From the NCBI GenBank assembly GCA_029259595.1, contig JAJDEW010000121.1, positions 82,610-146,609 of the forward strand: 64,000 nt of DNA. The letters are read 5' to 3'. Positions 56,311-63,900 of the stretch are shown here, piece by piece (positions within the stretch are counted from its first letter, which is position 1; every line of letters begins with the position of its first letter). A model generated the notes under the pieces. The model ran no database searches. It was not told the origin of the DNA and saw only the letters and a list, made by a program, of their open reading frames with translations. A program made the translations under genes and the position numbers. This DNA comes from Planctomycetota bacterium (GTDB taxonomy: Bacteria; Planctomycetota; UBA1135; GCA-002686595).

Positions 56311-56449
56311 GATGCACGTGACCGGGAGGCCCGGCAGGTGCGCGAGAACGCAGGCGAATCGGTCGATTCGGCGAGGCTCTCGTGTGGCGGCCGGGCTTTC
56401 CGGACGCGTGCAGCGCGCCGGATGACTTTTTCATCAGGCTGCTAGCCCG
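56275..56449. mobile_element. MITE-like element with 25-bp terminal inverted repeats
   Basis: The ends CGGGTTAGCAGCCTGATGGA (56275-) and the reverse complement of 56425-56449 match at 23 of 25 positions, with TAGCAGCCTGATG and AAAAGT exactly shared. The 125 nt between carry no ORF. The right end supplies the TAG stop (56442-56444) of the B3/4 gene. Transposase genes are absent, so it would be non-autonomous. No clear target duplication was found. Confidence 0.55.
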
Positions 56450-57095
56450 CGTGCACGGCGAGCGGCTCGGTTCGCGCGCCGGCGCCCTCGAGCAAGCTCC
56501 GGTACCAGTCGAGCGTCCGGTCCAGGCGCTCTTCCAATCCAACGCTGCCCCAGACGATCGAGAGCGTGGTTCGCGTAACGTCCGAGGTCTTCGTGCGCTG
56601 GCTGTCCTTGACCGGATTCGCGCACGGCCCGTCCTCGTCGTAGAGGCAGATCAGCCCCGAGAGCTCGATCGTCTGCTCGGTGGCGTTGAACACGAAGCTC
56701 TCACCTTGCTCCGCGAGCGCGATCCGGCACGGAGGAAGCAGGCGGTCCAGGTCCACGACGCTGATCGGCAAGCCCGACTGCAAGGAGACCGCGTTGCACG
56801 CGTCCACGGCCAGGTTGATCGTTCCGAGCTTCTCGTTCTCCGCGGCCCGAACCAGGTATTCCGAGGCAGGCTTGCCACGTCCGGTGGGCTTGTAGCCGCC
56901 GTGCCGCAGGAGGTCGCGCACCATGACCCGCGTCGCCTCCTCTCGCCGCAGGGGCGACCCTTCAGGCTCGAGAACGAGGAGCGAGCCGATCGGGTCGGGC
57001 GTGCGCAGGGCGCCCAGTTCGTCGGGGAACACGGTCCGAAAGATGCCGACCCGCAGCAGCGGGTGAGAACCGACCTCGACGTGATCCATGCTCAT
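56442..57095 (-). CDS. B3/4 (tRNA-editing-like) domain protein
   Basis: A 217-residue single-domain protein matching the B3/4 domain of phenylalanyl-tRNA synthetase beta subunits (COG3382): KPTGRGKPASEYLVRAAENE, TINLAVDACNAVSLQSGLPI, and GLICLYDEDGPCANPVKDSQ followed by TSDVTRTTLSIVWG. In PheRS this domain removes mis-charged tyrosine; free-standing members are thought to hydrolyse mis-acylated or modified aminoacyl groups. The start is the ATG at 57095, which overlaps the kinase TGA (ATGA), so it is co-translated with a nitric-oxide signalling pair. Its stop lies in the end of the neighbouring MITE-like element. Confidence 0.8.
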   Translation of the reverse strand: MSMDHVEVGSHPLLRVGIFRTVFPDELGALRTPDPIGSLLVLEPEGSPLRREEATRVMVRDLLRHGGYKPTGRGKPASEYLVRAAENEKLGTINLAVDACNAVSLQSGLPISVVDLDRLLPPCRIALAEQGESFVFNATEQTIELSGLICLYDEDGPCANPVKDSQRTKTSDVTRTTLSIVWGSVGLEERLDRTLDWYRSLLEGAGARTEPLAVHAG

Positions 57096-58465
57096 GCAGA
57101 CTCGCCCATCGCATCGTCCAGCCTGCGGAGCCAGGACTGGAGCGTACGACGCAGCTGAGCGAATCGTATCGGCTTGGCCACATAGTCGTCCATGCCGATC
57201 TCGAGGCACTGTTCCCGTGCACCGGCCATGGCGTTTGCGGTCAGGGCGACGATGGGAAGGAACGGGTCGCGCACGCCGCCTTCACCGCGGCGGATCCGTT
57301 CGGTGGCTTCGAAGCCATCCACGTTCGGCATCTGGCAGTCCATGAACACCAGGTCGTAGTCTTCGACCGCGAGCACCTTCAAGGCCTCGGCTCCGTCGTC
57401 GGCCACGTCCGCCGAACCTCCCAGGCGTTGCAGCATGCGCTGCACGACCTTCTGGTTGATCGGATTGTCCTCGACGACGAGCACGCGCATGGGGCGACCG
57501 TCCCGAAACGTCGCTCGCCAAAGGCGGTTGTCGGCTTCCGAGGCCGTCACCTCCTCGTCGACGTGAGCGAGCGGTAGGCAAACCCGGAAGCGGACCCGTG
57601 TTCCCTTGCCCTGCTCGCTCTCGATCTCGAGCTGCCCACCCATGAGCTCCACCAGGCGACTGCTGATGGAGAGACCGAGCCCGGAGCCTTCGTAGCGCCG
57701 CGAGTTCGAGGCGTCCACCTGAGTAAAGGCCTCCAGTACATGGGGCAGCTCGTCCGCCGGGATCCCGATCCCGGTGTCCTCGACGACGAACGTGTAGTGG
57801 TCGTCGGGTTCGACGTCGACTCTGATCTTGATCGCCCCCACGTGGGTGAACTTGACCGCATTCGAAGCGAGGTTGATGAGGACCTGCCGAATCCGGGCTC
57901 CGTCGCCGAAGACCGGATGCAGATTGCGCGGCGACTCCACTTCGAACCGGACGGTAAGGTCCCGACACGTGTCGGAAAAGAGGTCGGCGATCTCTTCGAG
58001 CAGCTTCTCCAGATCGATAGGCAGCGAGTCGAGCTCGAGCTGGTCGCGCTCGAGCTTCGTGAAGTCGAGGATGTCGTTGATCAGGGCGAGCAGAGACTCC
58101 GCGGCGCGGCGAACCGTTTCGGCACACTCCTTCTGGAACGGATCGAGCGACGTCTCGAGCAGGAGCGAGGCCATGCCGAGGATGGCGTTCATCGGGGTGC
58201 GAGTCTCGTGGCTCATCACCGTGAGGAACTCGCTCTTCGCCTTGGTCGCCGATTCCGCCAACGAGCGCGCGAGCGTCAGCTCCTCGTCCAGGTTCCGCAG
58301 CGCGCTCGACTTGCGCTGGACGCCGGACTCGAGGAGCGCTCGATTCGCCTGGAGCTCCTGGGTCGCCCAGTAGAGCTCGCGGCTCTTCTCCTCGAAGAGT
58401 CGCTCCGCCTGCTTCCGGGCAGCCCGCTCGCGCTCGAGCTGCCGCTTGTAGATCTCCTCGCTCAA
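57092..58465 (-). CDS. Hybrid histidine kinase with C-terminal receiver (H-NOX associated)
   Basis: A 457-residue soluble hybrid kinase. A coiled-coil (about residues 2-75: ERERAARKQAERLFEEKSRE) leads into HisKA with the phospho-acceptor H86 (TVMSHETRTPMNAILGM), an HATPase_c domain (NLASNAVKFTHVGAIKIRVD; EDTGIGIPADELPHVLEAFT; GSGLGLSISSRLVELMGG) and a receiver with D376 (LVFMDCQMPNVDGFEATER). It has no membrane segments or sensor domain. I chose TTG 58465, because it overlaps the H-NOX TGA (TTGA); a longer start would overlap that gene. The H-NOX protein is the likely sensor partner, and an unseen Hpt would relay the phosphate. Confidence 0.88.
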   Translation of the reverse strand: MSEEIYKRQLERERAARKQAERLFEEKSRELYWATQELQANRALLESGVQRKSSALRNLDEELTLARSLAESATKAKSEFLTVMSHETRTPMNAILGMASLLLETSLDPFQKECAETVRRAAESLLALINDILDFTKLERDQLELDSLPIDLEKLLEEIADLFSDTCRDLTVRFEVESPRNLHPVFGDGARIRQVLINLASNAVKFTHVGAIKIRVDVEPDDHYTFVVEDTGIGIPADELPHVLEAFTQVDASNSRRYEGSGLGLSISSRLVELMGGQLEIESEQGKGTRVRFRVCLPLAHVDEEVTASEADNRLWRATFRDGRPMRVLVVEDNPINQKVVQRMLQRLGGSADVADDGAEALKVLAVEDYDLVFMDCQMPNVDGFEATERIRRGEGGVRDPFLPIVALTANAMAGAREQCLEIGMDDYVAKPIRFAQLRRTLQSWLRRLDDAMGESA

Positions 58466-58998
58466 AGCGGGCTCACTTCGACGCGAAAGAGCATCCCGTC
58501 CGCTCGTTCGAAGCGACGGACGTCTGCCTTCGATCCGAAATGGCGGGCACACCCGACGATGAGGCCCTCGGCCAGGTCGGGCAGGTCTCGGTCGGACTTG
58601 TAGACGACCTCGATTCCATGATCCCCGTAGCGCGCCGTCTCGAAGACCGGCGTGTTCGCCCGCGGATGGATCTTGTGAACCTCGAGGTGGATGTAGTCGT
58701 TGACCAGCTCGAGGAACGACAGGGCGTCATCGATTCCATCGACCATGCGCGGAAAGCCCACGACGAGTCGAGCGAACAGGTCTTCGCCGAACTCGCGTGC
58801 GACGGTTGCGGGCGTCGAGCCTGTCGCCAGGGCGACACCGGTGACGAGGAGCACGAACTCCTCGGACGGATACGTGCCTACGCACGTGTAGGCCCCGCCG
58901 GTCGTGAGCTCGGTGGAACCGAGGAGTCGGTCGACGAAAGCGAGACCGTGCCGCTCTTCGACGTGCTCGAGGAACTCCGTGATGACGATTCCCTTCAT
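58462..58998 (-). CDS. H-NOX heme nitric-oxide sensor
   Basis: A 178-residue H-NOX domain of standard length. The N-terminus MKGIVITEFLEHVEERHGLA is typical, the proximal heme ligand is H104 (VNDYIHLEVHKIHPRANTPV), and the heme-propionate motif YxSxR is Y133-K-S135-D-R137. At the position of the distal Tyr that stabilises O2 in thermophile H-NOX (Tyr140 of the Thermoanaerobacter protein) there is a hydrophobic residue, so NO rather than O2 is the likely ligand. First gene of a three-gene operon with the hybrid kinase and the B3/4 protein, all joined by 4-nt overlaps. The start is the ATG at 58998. Confidence 0.9.
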   Translation of the reverse strand: MKGIVITEFLEHVEERHGLAFVDRLLGSTELTTGGAYTCVGTYPSEEFVLLVTGVALATGSTPATVAREFGEDLFARLVVGFPRMVDGIDDALSFLELVNDYIHLEVHKIHPRANTPVFETARYGDHGIEVVYKSDRDLPDLAEGLIVGCARHFGSKADVRRFERADGMLFRVEVSPL

Positions 58999-59114
58999 GT
59001 CATGTCGTACGGCATGTCGTGCGGCCATGGAGGACCGCAGCATCCGATCATCGACCCGGCGCGGGCAAGGGCTTGAGCATCCCCAGGGAAGGGTGAACCG
59101 CGCCCCGGATCCCC

Positions 59115-60347
59115 TCAACCGTCGTCATTCCCGTGCTCGGGAAAGCGGCCCCGGAGCCAGCGGTCGAGCATCCGCGCCACGGTCCCGTTGCCGCTGCGGG
59201 ACAGGTGGGAGGCGCCGTAGAACGACGCAAGCGAGCCATCGCCCGCACGGATGGCGTCGAGCAGGGCCGCTCCGATGTCCAGGAGCGGGATTCCGCGCTC
59301 CGCGAGCGCCCCTTGGAGACCGTCCCAATAGCGGGAATCGCTGTCCAGAGCCCGCTCGAGGTCGTCCCCGGTCGGAAACAGGACGACCGCCGTGACCCCT
59401 GCGCCCTGCGCGCGCCCGAGCTCCGCGAAGGCCTCGAGCAGCGCCACCGTCGTTCGAAACGGCTCGCCGTCCACGTCGCTCCACAAGCGCGGCAGCTCGC
59501 GCTCGGCATAGGCCCGACGCCCGGCGACCAGCCGCGCGAGTGACGAATTCGCGAGGAGCCCGGGCACGTACCGGCGCGCCCAGTACTCGTGGTCGGCGAG
59601 GTCGTCGAGCACCGCGCCGGTGTCGACCGCCTGCACGAGCTCGTCTCTTGAACGGTACGGGATCGGAAGGAGCTCGAGCCCGTCGTCTTCGAGCAAGAAG
59701 CGCGGCTTGGCGGCGGGGCTGTCCGCGTTCGGATACCACAACGGTCGATAGCGGTTGACGTTACGCCCGATGTTCTCGAGCAGGAGCCCGACGAGGACGA
59801 CATCTGCACCGAGCGACGGCAGCTCGCGGCGCGCACGCAAGAGCGCCTGATCGGTGCCGTAGCCGCCCACGCCGAGGTTCAACACGACGACGTCCGGCAA
59901 GCGCTCCTGCAACTGAGCTTCCCAGGTCGCGTCTTCCCCGACCTCTTCGCAAAAGGTGAACGAATCCCCGAAGGCCGCGACCACGAGCTCCCCCTCGCGC
60001 GCCGCGCGCGGCTCCGCCCCGCGCCAGCCGCGTGAGTTGATGACATAGCGTCCGTCGTCGCTCACCGCTCGCGGGCGATAGGCCCAGCCGAGCTCCGCAT
60101 CGAAGCGACCGATACCACTCGCGTGCACGCCCGCCGCCTCCGCCTGCTGGCGCAGCAACCAGGCCTCTTGAGCTGCGTTCGTCAGCGCTCCGAAGGGCGG
60201 CAGCGGACGCCAGTAACGCGGAAGGACGAAGGCGGTCACGGCCAGGTCGAAGCCGACGAGCGCCACGACGGACGCCAAGGCCGCGACCCACCACCGTCGC
60301 CTCCCGCGCTTGCTCGACGCCGCCGCCTTCAGAGCGACCGAATTCAC
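59115..60347 (-). CDS. Membrane-anchored SGNH/GDSL-like hydrolase
   Basis: A 410-residue protein with an N-terminal anchor (WWVAALASVVALVGFDLAVTA) and an extracytoplasmic SGNH fold: block I is VVAAFGDSFTFCEEV, block II-type Gly in LNLGVGGYGTDQALLRA, and a C-terminal SFYGASHLSRSGNG with the catalytic His. It resembles alginate- or peptidoglycan-acetylation proteins and esterases acting outside the cytoplasm. The GTG start overlaps the selA stop (GTGA). No functional link with selenocysteine synthesis is known to me; co-expression may simply reflect operon structure. Confidence 0.8.
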   Translation of the reverse strand: MNSVALKAAASSKRGRRRWWVAALASVVALVGFDLAVTAFVLPRYWRPLPPFGALTNAAQEAWLLRQQAEAAGVHASGIGRFDAELGWAYRPRAVSDDGRYVINSRGWRGAEPRAAREGELVVAAFGDSFTFCEEVGEDATWEAQLQERLPDVVVLNLGVGGYGTDQALLRARRELPSLGADVVLVGLLLENIGRNVNRYRPLWYPNADSPAAKPRFLLEDDGLELLPIPYRSRDELVQAVDTGAVLDDLADHEYWARRYVPGLLANSSLARLVAGRRAYAERELPRLWSDVDGEPFRTTVALLEAFAELGRAQGAGVTAVVLFPTGDDLERALDSDSRYWDGLQGALAERGIPLLDIGAALLDAIRAGDGSLASFYGASHLSRSGNGTVARMLDRWLRGRFPEHGNDDG

Positions 60348-61738
60348 GCGAAGAGCGTGCGCAGGACGCGGACCAGATCGTCCCGATCCCCCGGCAGGAG
60401 CGTGCGCGGATCCAGCACGAGGCGGTCGTCCTTGATCCGGGCGAAGACGGGCGGATCGGCCCGTCGTAGCGCGTTCGCGAGCTCCTCGGCGGAATAGCGC
60501 GCCGAGTCCAGGACGCAGACGCGCGTCGGCAGGAAGACTCCCGGTGCGCTCCCGCTCCCCGGTTGACTGGTGTCTTCGCGCACCACGACGGTGAGCTCCG
60601 CGACGTCGACCAAGGCGTCCGCCAAGTCCTGCGCGGTGCGTCCGAGCTCTTTTGCGCTGCGCTGCAACATCTGCCAGGCCGGGAGCTCGTGCGCGCGACC
60701 GGCCAGGTGCAGCCCGAGCGTCGCCTCCAACCCGGCGATGGTCACCTTGTCGAGCCGCAGCGCGCGGTAGAGCGGGTTCTTGCGCAGGGTCTCGATCGTC
60801 TGCCGACGACCGACCAGGAGCCCCGCCTGCGGTCCGCCGAGCAGCTTGTCGCCCGAGAAGGTGACGACGTCGACCCCGGAGGCGACCGCCTCGGCGACCG
60901 GCGGCTCGGTCCCGAGCTCGACGCCCGGATCCCCGAGCAACCCGGAGCCGAGGTCGAAGGCTGACGCCACGCCGCGCTCGCGCCCCAGCGCCCCGAGCTC
61001 GTCGCCGGAGACCTCCTCGGTGAACCCGACGAGCCGGAAGTTGGACGTGTGCACCTTCAGCAAGAGCCCGCTGTCGTCCGCGATCGCGTTGGCGTAGTCC
61101 GCGATGCGCGTGCGGTTCGTGGTCCCGACTTCGACCAGTCTCGTCCCCGCCCGCTCCATCACGTCCGGCATGCGGAACGAACCGCCGATCTCGACCAGTT
61201 CGCCGCGCGACACCAGGGTCGCTCGACCGCTGGCGAAGGTATTCAGCAAGAGGACGACGGCCGCCGCGTTGTTGTTGACCGCGATCCCGGCCTCGGCCCC
61301 GGTGACCCGCGCGAGCAGCTCACCCAGACGCGCGTCCCGTTGACTGCGCTTGCCCGTCTCCCGCTCGACCTCCAGGATGCAGAAGCTGCGCGCGACCTCG
61401 GCCATGGCCTGGGCCACGTCGGGATGCAGCGGCGAGCGCCCGAGGCCGGTGTGCAAGACGACCCCGGCCGCGTTGATCGCCCGGCGGATCCCCCGCCCCT
61501 CTTCGACCCGCAGGCGCCCCTCCACCGCGCGCTCGAGCGCCCCGTCCTCCAGGCGCGCCTGCAACGCCTCGGCATCGAGCGCCCCCGTCCGGATCGCTTC
61601 CCGCCACTGCCCGAGCTCCTCCTTGAGGAAGGCCAGGACGAGCTCGCGCCCCGCCCGCGCCTCCAGACCCGACAGCGCTCCCAGCGCCTCTTCGACGGAG
61701 GGCAGCAGGCGGTAGGGATTGGTCACGGGCGGCTTCAC
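60344..61738 (-). CDS. selA: L-seryl-tRNA(Sec) selenium transferase (selenocysteine synthase)
   Basis: A 464-residue PLP enzyme that converts seryl-tRNA(Sec) to selenocysteyl-tRNA(Sec) with selenophosphate. It matches bacterial SelA over its length: INAAGVVLHTGLGRSPLHPD, IAVNNNAAAVVLLLNTFASG, VSRGELVEIGGSFRMPDVM, EVGTTNRTRIADYANAI, and the PLP-lysine segment VTFSGDKLLGGPQAGLLVG (K298). The start is uncertain between GTG 61738 and GTG 61726 (four residues). It is followed by a coupled SGNH gene and preceded by a repeat-bearing gap and recJ. selB, selC and selD are not in the window. Its presence supports the two UGA-containing thioredoxin genes as selenoproteins. Confidence 0.95.
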   Translation of the reverse strand: MKPPVTNPYRLLPSVEEALGALSGLEARAGRELVLAFLKEELGQWREAIRTGALDAEALQARLEDGALERAVEGRLRVEEGRGIRRAINAAGVVLHTGLGRSPLHPDVAQAMAEVARSFCILEVERETGKRSQRDARLGELLARVTGAEAGIAVNNNAAAVVLLLNTFASGRATLVSRGELVEIGGSFRMPDVMERAGTRLVEVGTTNRTRIADYANAIADDSGLLLKVHTSNFRLVGFTEEVSGDELGALGRERGVASAFDLGSGLLGDPGVELGTEPPVAEAVASGVDVVTFSGDKLLGGPQAGLLVGRRQTIETLRKNPLYRALRLDKVTIAGLEATLGLHLAGRAHELPAWQMLQRSAKELGRTAQDLADALVDVAELTVVVREDTSQPGSGSAPGVFLPTRVCVLDSARYSAEELANALRRADPPVFARIKDDRLVLDPRTLLPGDRDDLVRVLRTLFA

Positions 61739-61810
61739 GGCAAGCCCAGTGTGCTGAGTACGCCCCGCTCCGTCACGCCTTTCTCCGGCGGTCCGGGACT
61801 GCTTCCGTGG

Positions 61811-61910
61811 GACGCGGCGCACACTCCGTCGTGCGCCTGTGCCTGATTGCGCGGCTGCGCCGCGCAACGGCACGAGCACGGAGCCTTCGGCTCCGAGGCT
61901 GCGGCCCGCC
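61811..61910 (+). repeat. Structured intergenic repeat, copy A
   Basis: About 100 nt nearly identical to the reverse complement of 63901-64000. It has three hairpins: GGCGCAC/GTGCGCC (61816-61837), TTGCGCGGC/GCCGCGCAA (61847-61867) and CGGAGCC/GGCTCCG (61879-61895). Differences between copies mostly keep the stems paired: the middle stem keeps nine pairs while its loop grows from TGC to TGGC. Confidence 0.75.
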
Positions 61911-61940
61911 TGCGGCGAGCCTTCGCCTCCTTTCGTCAGT

Positions 61941-61979
61941 GCCCTTCGCCACCGCCCTTCGCCACCGCCCTTCGCCACC
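61941..61979. repeat. Three perfect tandem copies of a 13-bp unit
   Basis: GCCCTTCGCCACC occurs at 61941-61953, 61954-61966 and 61967-61979. A degenerate related stretch precedes it. It looks like a small variable-number repeat in the gap 3' of recJ. Confidence 0.8.
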
Positions 61980-62043
61980 GTCTGCCTCGCTGGGCTGCGT
62001 CGCGTGGGGTTGCGGTCGTAGGAGCTGCGCGGGGGCTTTGCGC

Positions 62044-63807
62044 TCAGGCGGGGGGCTTGGTGTGGAAGTCGAGCACCTCGAGTTCGAGGTTCGTTTCGCC
62101 GCGGAAGGTGTTCCAGCGCGGCGTGTAGACGACGTCGAAGGGTTCGCCCAGGCGCAGTTCCGGCGCTCGCTCTCCCATGCGAAAGGCCATTCCCCGCAGG
62201 ACATGGCGGCCTTCGCGCAGCGTCAGGAGCAGGTGACTGCGGTCGCTTCCGACCTGTCGGGGCGCTTGGGCCAAGTGCACGCCGCGCGACACGAGCACGG
62301 GCTTCTCGTTGCCTTCGCCGAACGGGGCCAACCGGTCGAGGTGGTGCATGAGATGCTCGTCCATCGCCGTGAGCGGAAGCTCGGCGTCGATGCCCAGCTC
62401 CGGTGCGTTCGCGGGGCTCTCGGCCAGGAGCTCGCGCGCGCGCGCGCAGATCGAGCTGCGGACGTCGTCCACGGCTCCGCGCTTGATCTCGCAACCCGCC
62501 GCCTGCGCGTGGCCGCCGTAGCGCACGAAGGACTCCGCGCCGGCGTGCATGGCCTCGAGGATGCTGAAGCCTTCGACGGTCCGGGCCGAGCCGCGGCCGA
62601 CCTCGCCGTCGAAGCCGATGACCAGGGCGGGACGATGGAAGGTCTCCGCCAGGCGGGCGGCCACGATTCCGACCACGCCCTGATGCCAACCGTCGCCCGC
62701 GAGGACGAGCACCGGATGCTCGTCTGGATCCTCGAAGGCGCGCGCCTGTTCGAGCGCGAGCGCCAGCACCTCGGCTTCGATCGTCTTGCGCGTCTGGTTC
62801 AGTTCGTCCAGGCGCGCCGCGAGGCGGCGAGCCGCGGGGGCTTCGGTCGCGAGGAAGAGCTCGACAGCGGTTTCGGCTCCCCCGAGTCGGCCGCTGGCGT
62901 TGATGCGCGGACCGATCTGGAAGGCGACGTCCTCCGCGGTCAACGCCCGCCCGGAAAGCCCGGCTGTCGACAGGAGGGCGACGAGCCCCGGATGACGGGT
63001 CGACTCGAGCGCTTTCAGGCCGAAGCGCGCAAAGACGCGGTTCTCGTCGAGGAGCGGCACCACGTCGCAGACCGTCGCGATCGCGACGTAGGCCGTCGCC
63101 TCCTCGAGAAAGGCCTTGAGCTCGGTCGAGACGCGCTTCGTGCCGAGCACCTTCTGCGCCAGCCCCCAGGCCAGCTTGAAGGCGACGGCTCCGCCGCACA
63201 GCTCACGCCATGGATAGCGCGAACCCGGGAGCTTCGGATTGACGATCGCGGTCGCGTTCGGGAGCGGACCCGCCGGCGCCTCGTGGTGGTCCGTGACGAC
63301 CGTGTCGACGCCGTGCTCGGCCAAGCGGTCGATCACCGTGTGCGCGGACGTCCCGTTGTCGACGCTGATGACGACACCGGCCTCCGTCGCGATCGCACGC
63401 TCGACCGAGTGTTCCCCGAAGGAATAGCCGTCGATCAAGCGGTTCGGAATGTGCCACGTCGCACGCGCCCCGAGCAGCTCGAAGAGCCGCATCAGAAGCG
63501 CCGTTCCCGTCACGCCATCGACGTCGTAGTCGCCGTGCACCAGGAGCCGCTCACCGTCCCGAATGGCCCGCGCCAGACGCTCGGTGGCCGCCTCCATCCC
63601 TTCCAACAGGAACGGGTCGTGCAGGCCCTGCGGACTGGCCAAGAGATGCGTGGCGGCCGCCTCGGGATCCGCGAAGCCGCGCGACACGAGCAGGCCCGCC
63701 GCGAGCGGCGGCAACGACGTGCGCCGCTCCAGCTCGCGAACCGCGCTGGCATCGGGTTGGCGAAGGCTCCAGCGCCGGGCAGCCCGTTTCACGGTCGAGA
63801 TCGGCAT
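62044..63807 (-). CDS. recJ: Single-stranded-DNA exonuclease RecJ
   Basis: A 587-residue DHH-family 5'-3' exonuclease for recombination and mismatch repair. The phosphoesterase motifs are LVHGDYDVDGVTGTALLMRL (DHH motif I), VVTDHHEAPAGPLPNATAIV (DHH), NPKLPGSRYPWRELCGGAVA, and the DHHA1 segment RYGGHAQAAGCEIKRGAVDD (GGH). The C-terminal OB-like domain follows, ending in LEVLDFHTKPPA. The start is the ATG at 63807, 6 nt after a TATCGT box. The gene is bracketed by two copies of an inverted structured repeat. Confidence 0.93.
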   Translation of the reverse strand: MPISTVKRAARRWSLRQPDASAVRELERRTSLPPLAAGLLVSRGFADPEAAATHLLASPQGLHDPFLLEGMEAATERLARAIRDGERLLVHGDYDVDGVTGTALLMRLFELLGARATWHIPNRLIDGYSFGEHSVERAIATEAGVVISVDNGTSAHTVIDRLAEHGVDTVVTDHHEAPAGPLPNATAIVNPKLPGSRYPWRELCGGAVAFKLAWGLAQKVLGTKRVSTELKAFLEEATAYVAIATVCDVVPLLDENRVFARFGLKALESTRHPGLVALLSTAGLSGRALTAEDVAFQIGPRINASGRLGGAETAVELFLATEAPAARRLAARLDELNQTRKTIEAEVLALALEQARAFEDPDEHPVLVLAGDGWHQGVVGIVAARLAETFHRPALVIGFDGEVGRGSARTVEGFSILEAMHAGAESFVRYGGHAQAAGCEIKRGAVDDVRSSICARARELLAESPANAPELGIDAELPLTAMDEHLMHHLDRLAPFGEGNEKPVLVSRGVHLAQAPRQVGSDRSHLLLTLREGRHVLRGMAFRMGERAPELRLGEPFDVVYTPRWNTFRGETNLELEVLDFHTKPPA

Positions 63808-63813
63808 GGCGGC

Positions 63814-63819
63814 ACGATA
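63814..63819 (-). promoter_or_regulatory. Putative -10 box (TATCGT) of recJ
   Basis: Minus-strand TATCGT ends 6 nt before the recJ ATG at 63807. Same spacing as several other genes in this window. No SD. Confidence 0.4.
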
Positions 63820-63900
63820 ACCGGGCGGTGCGAGGAAGCTGCCCGCAGACCCGCGCTTTCGCACGCCCAGCTCGACCGAGGCCCGCGCAGGCCCGCCATG

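Larger units (their letters stand above)
61739..62043. other. Intergenic region holding a structured repeat and a 13-bp tandem array
   Basis: A 305-nt gap between selA and recJ. It contains one copy of the inverted repeat family (61811-61910), three tandem 13-bp units (61941-61979) and GC-rich filler. No tRNA, including selC, was recognised. Confidence 0.6.

Noticed and set aside
58466..58552. Upstream ATG for the hybrid kinase
   Set aside because: It would overlap the H-NOX gene by about 90 nt; the TTG overlapping the H-NOX stop fits the coupling seen in this operon.
61941..61979. CRISPR-like array
   Set aside because: The 13-bp units are contiguous with no spacers and no cas genes are near.
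61739..62043. A selC (tRNA-Sec) gene beside selA
   Set aside because: The stems there belong to a repeat copied after recJ; no UCA anticodon arm with a long variable arm could be built.
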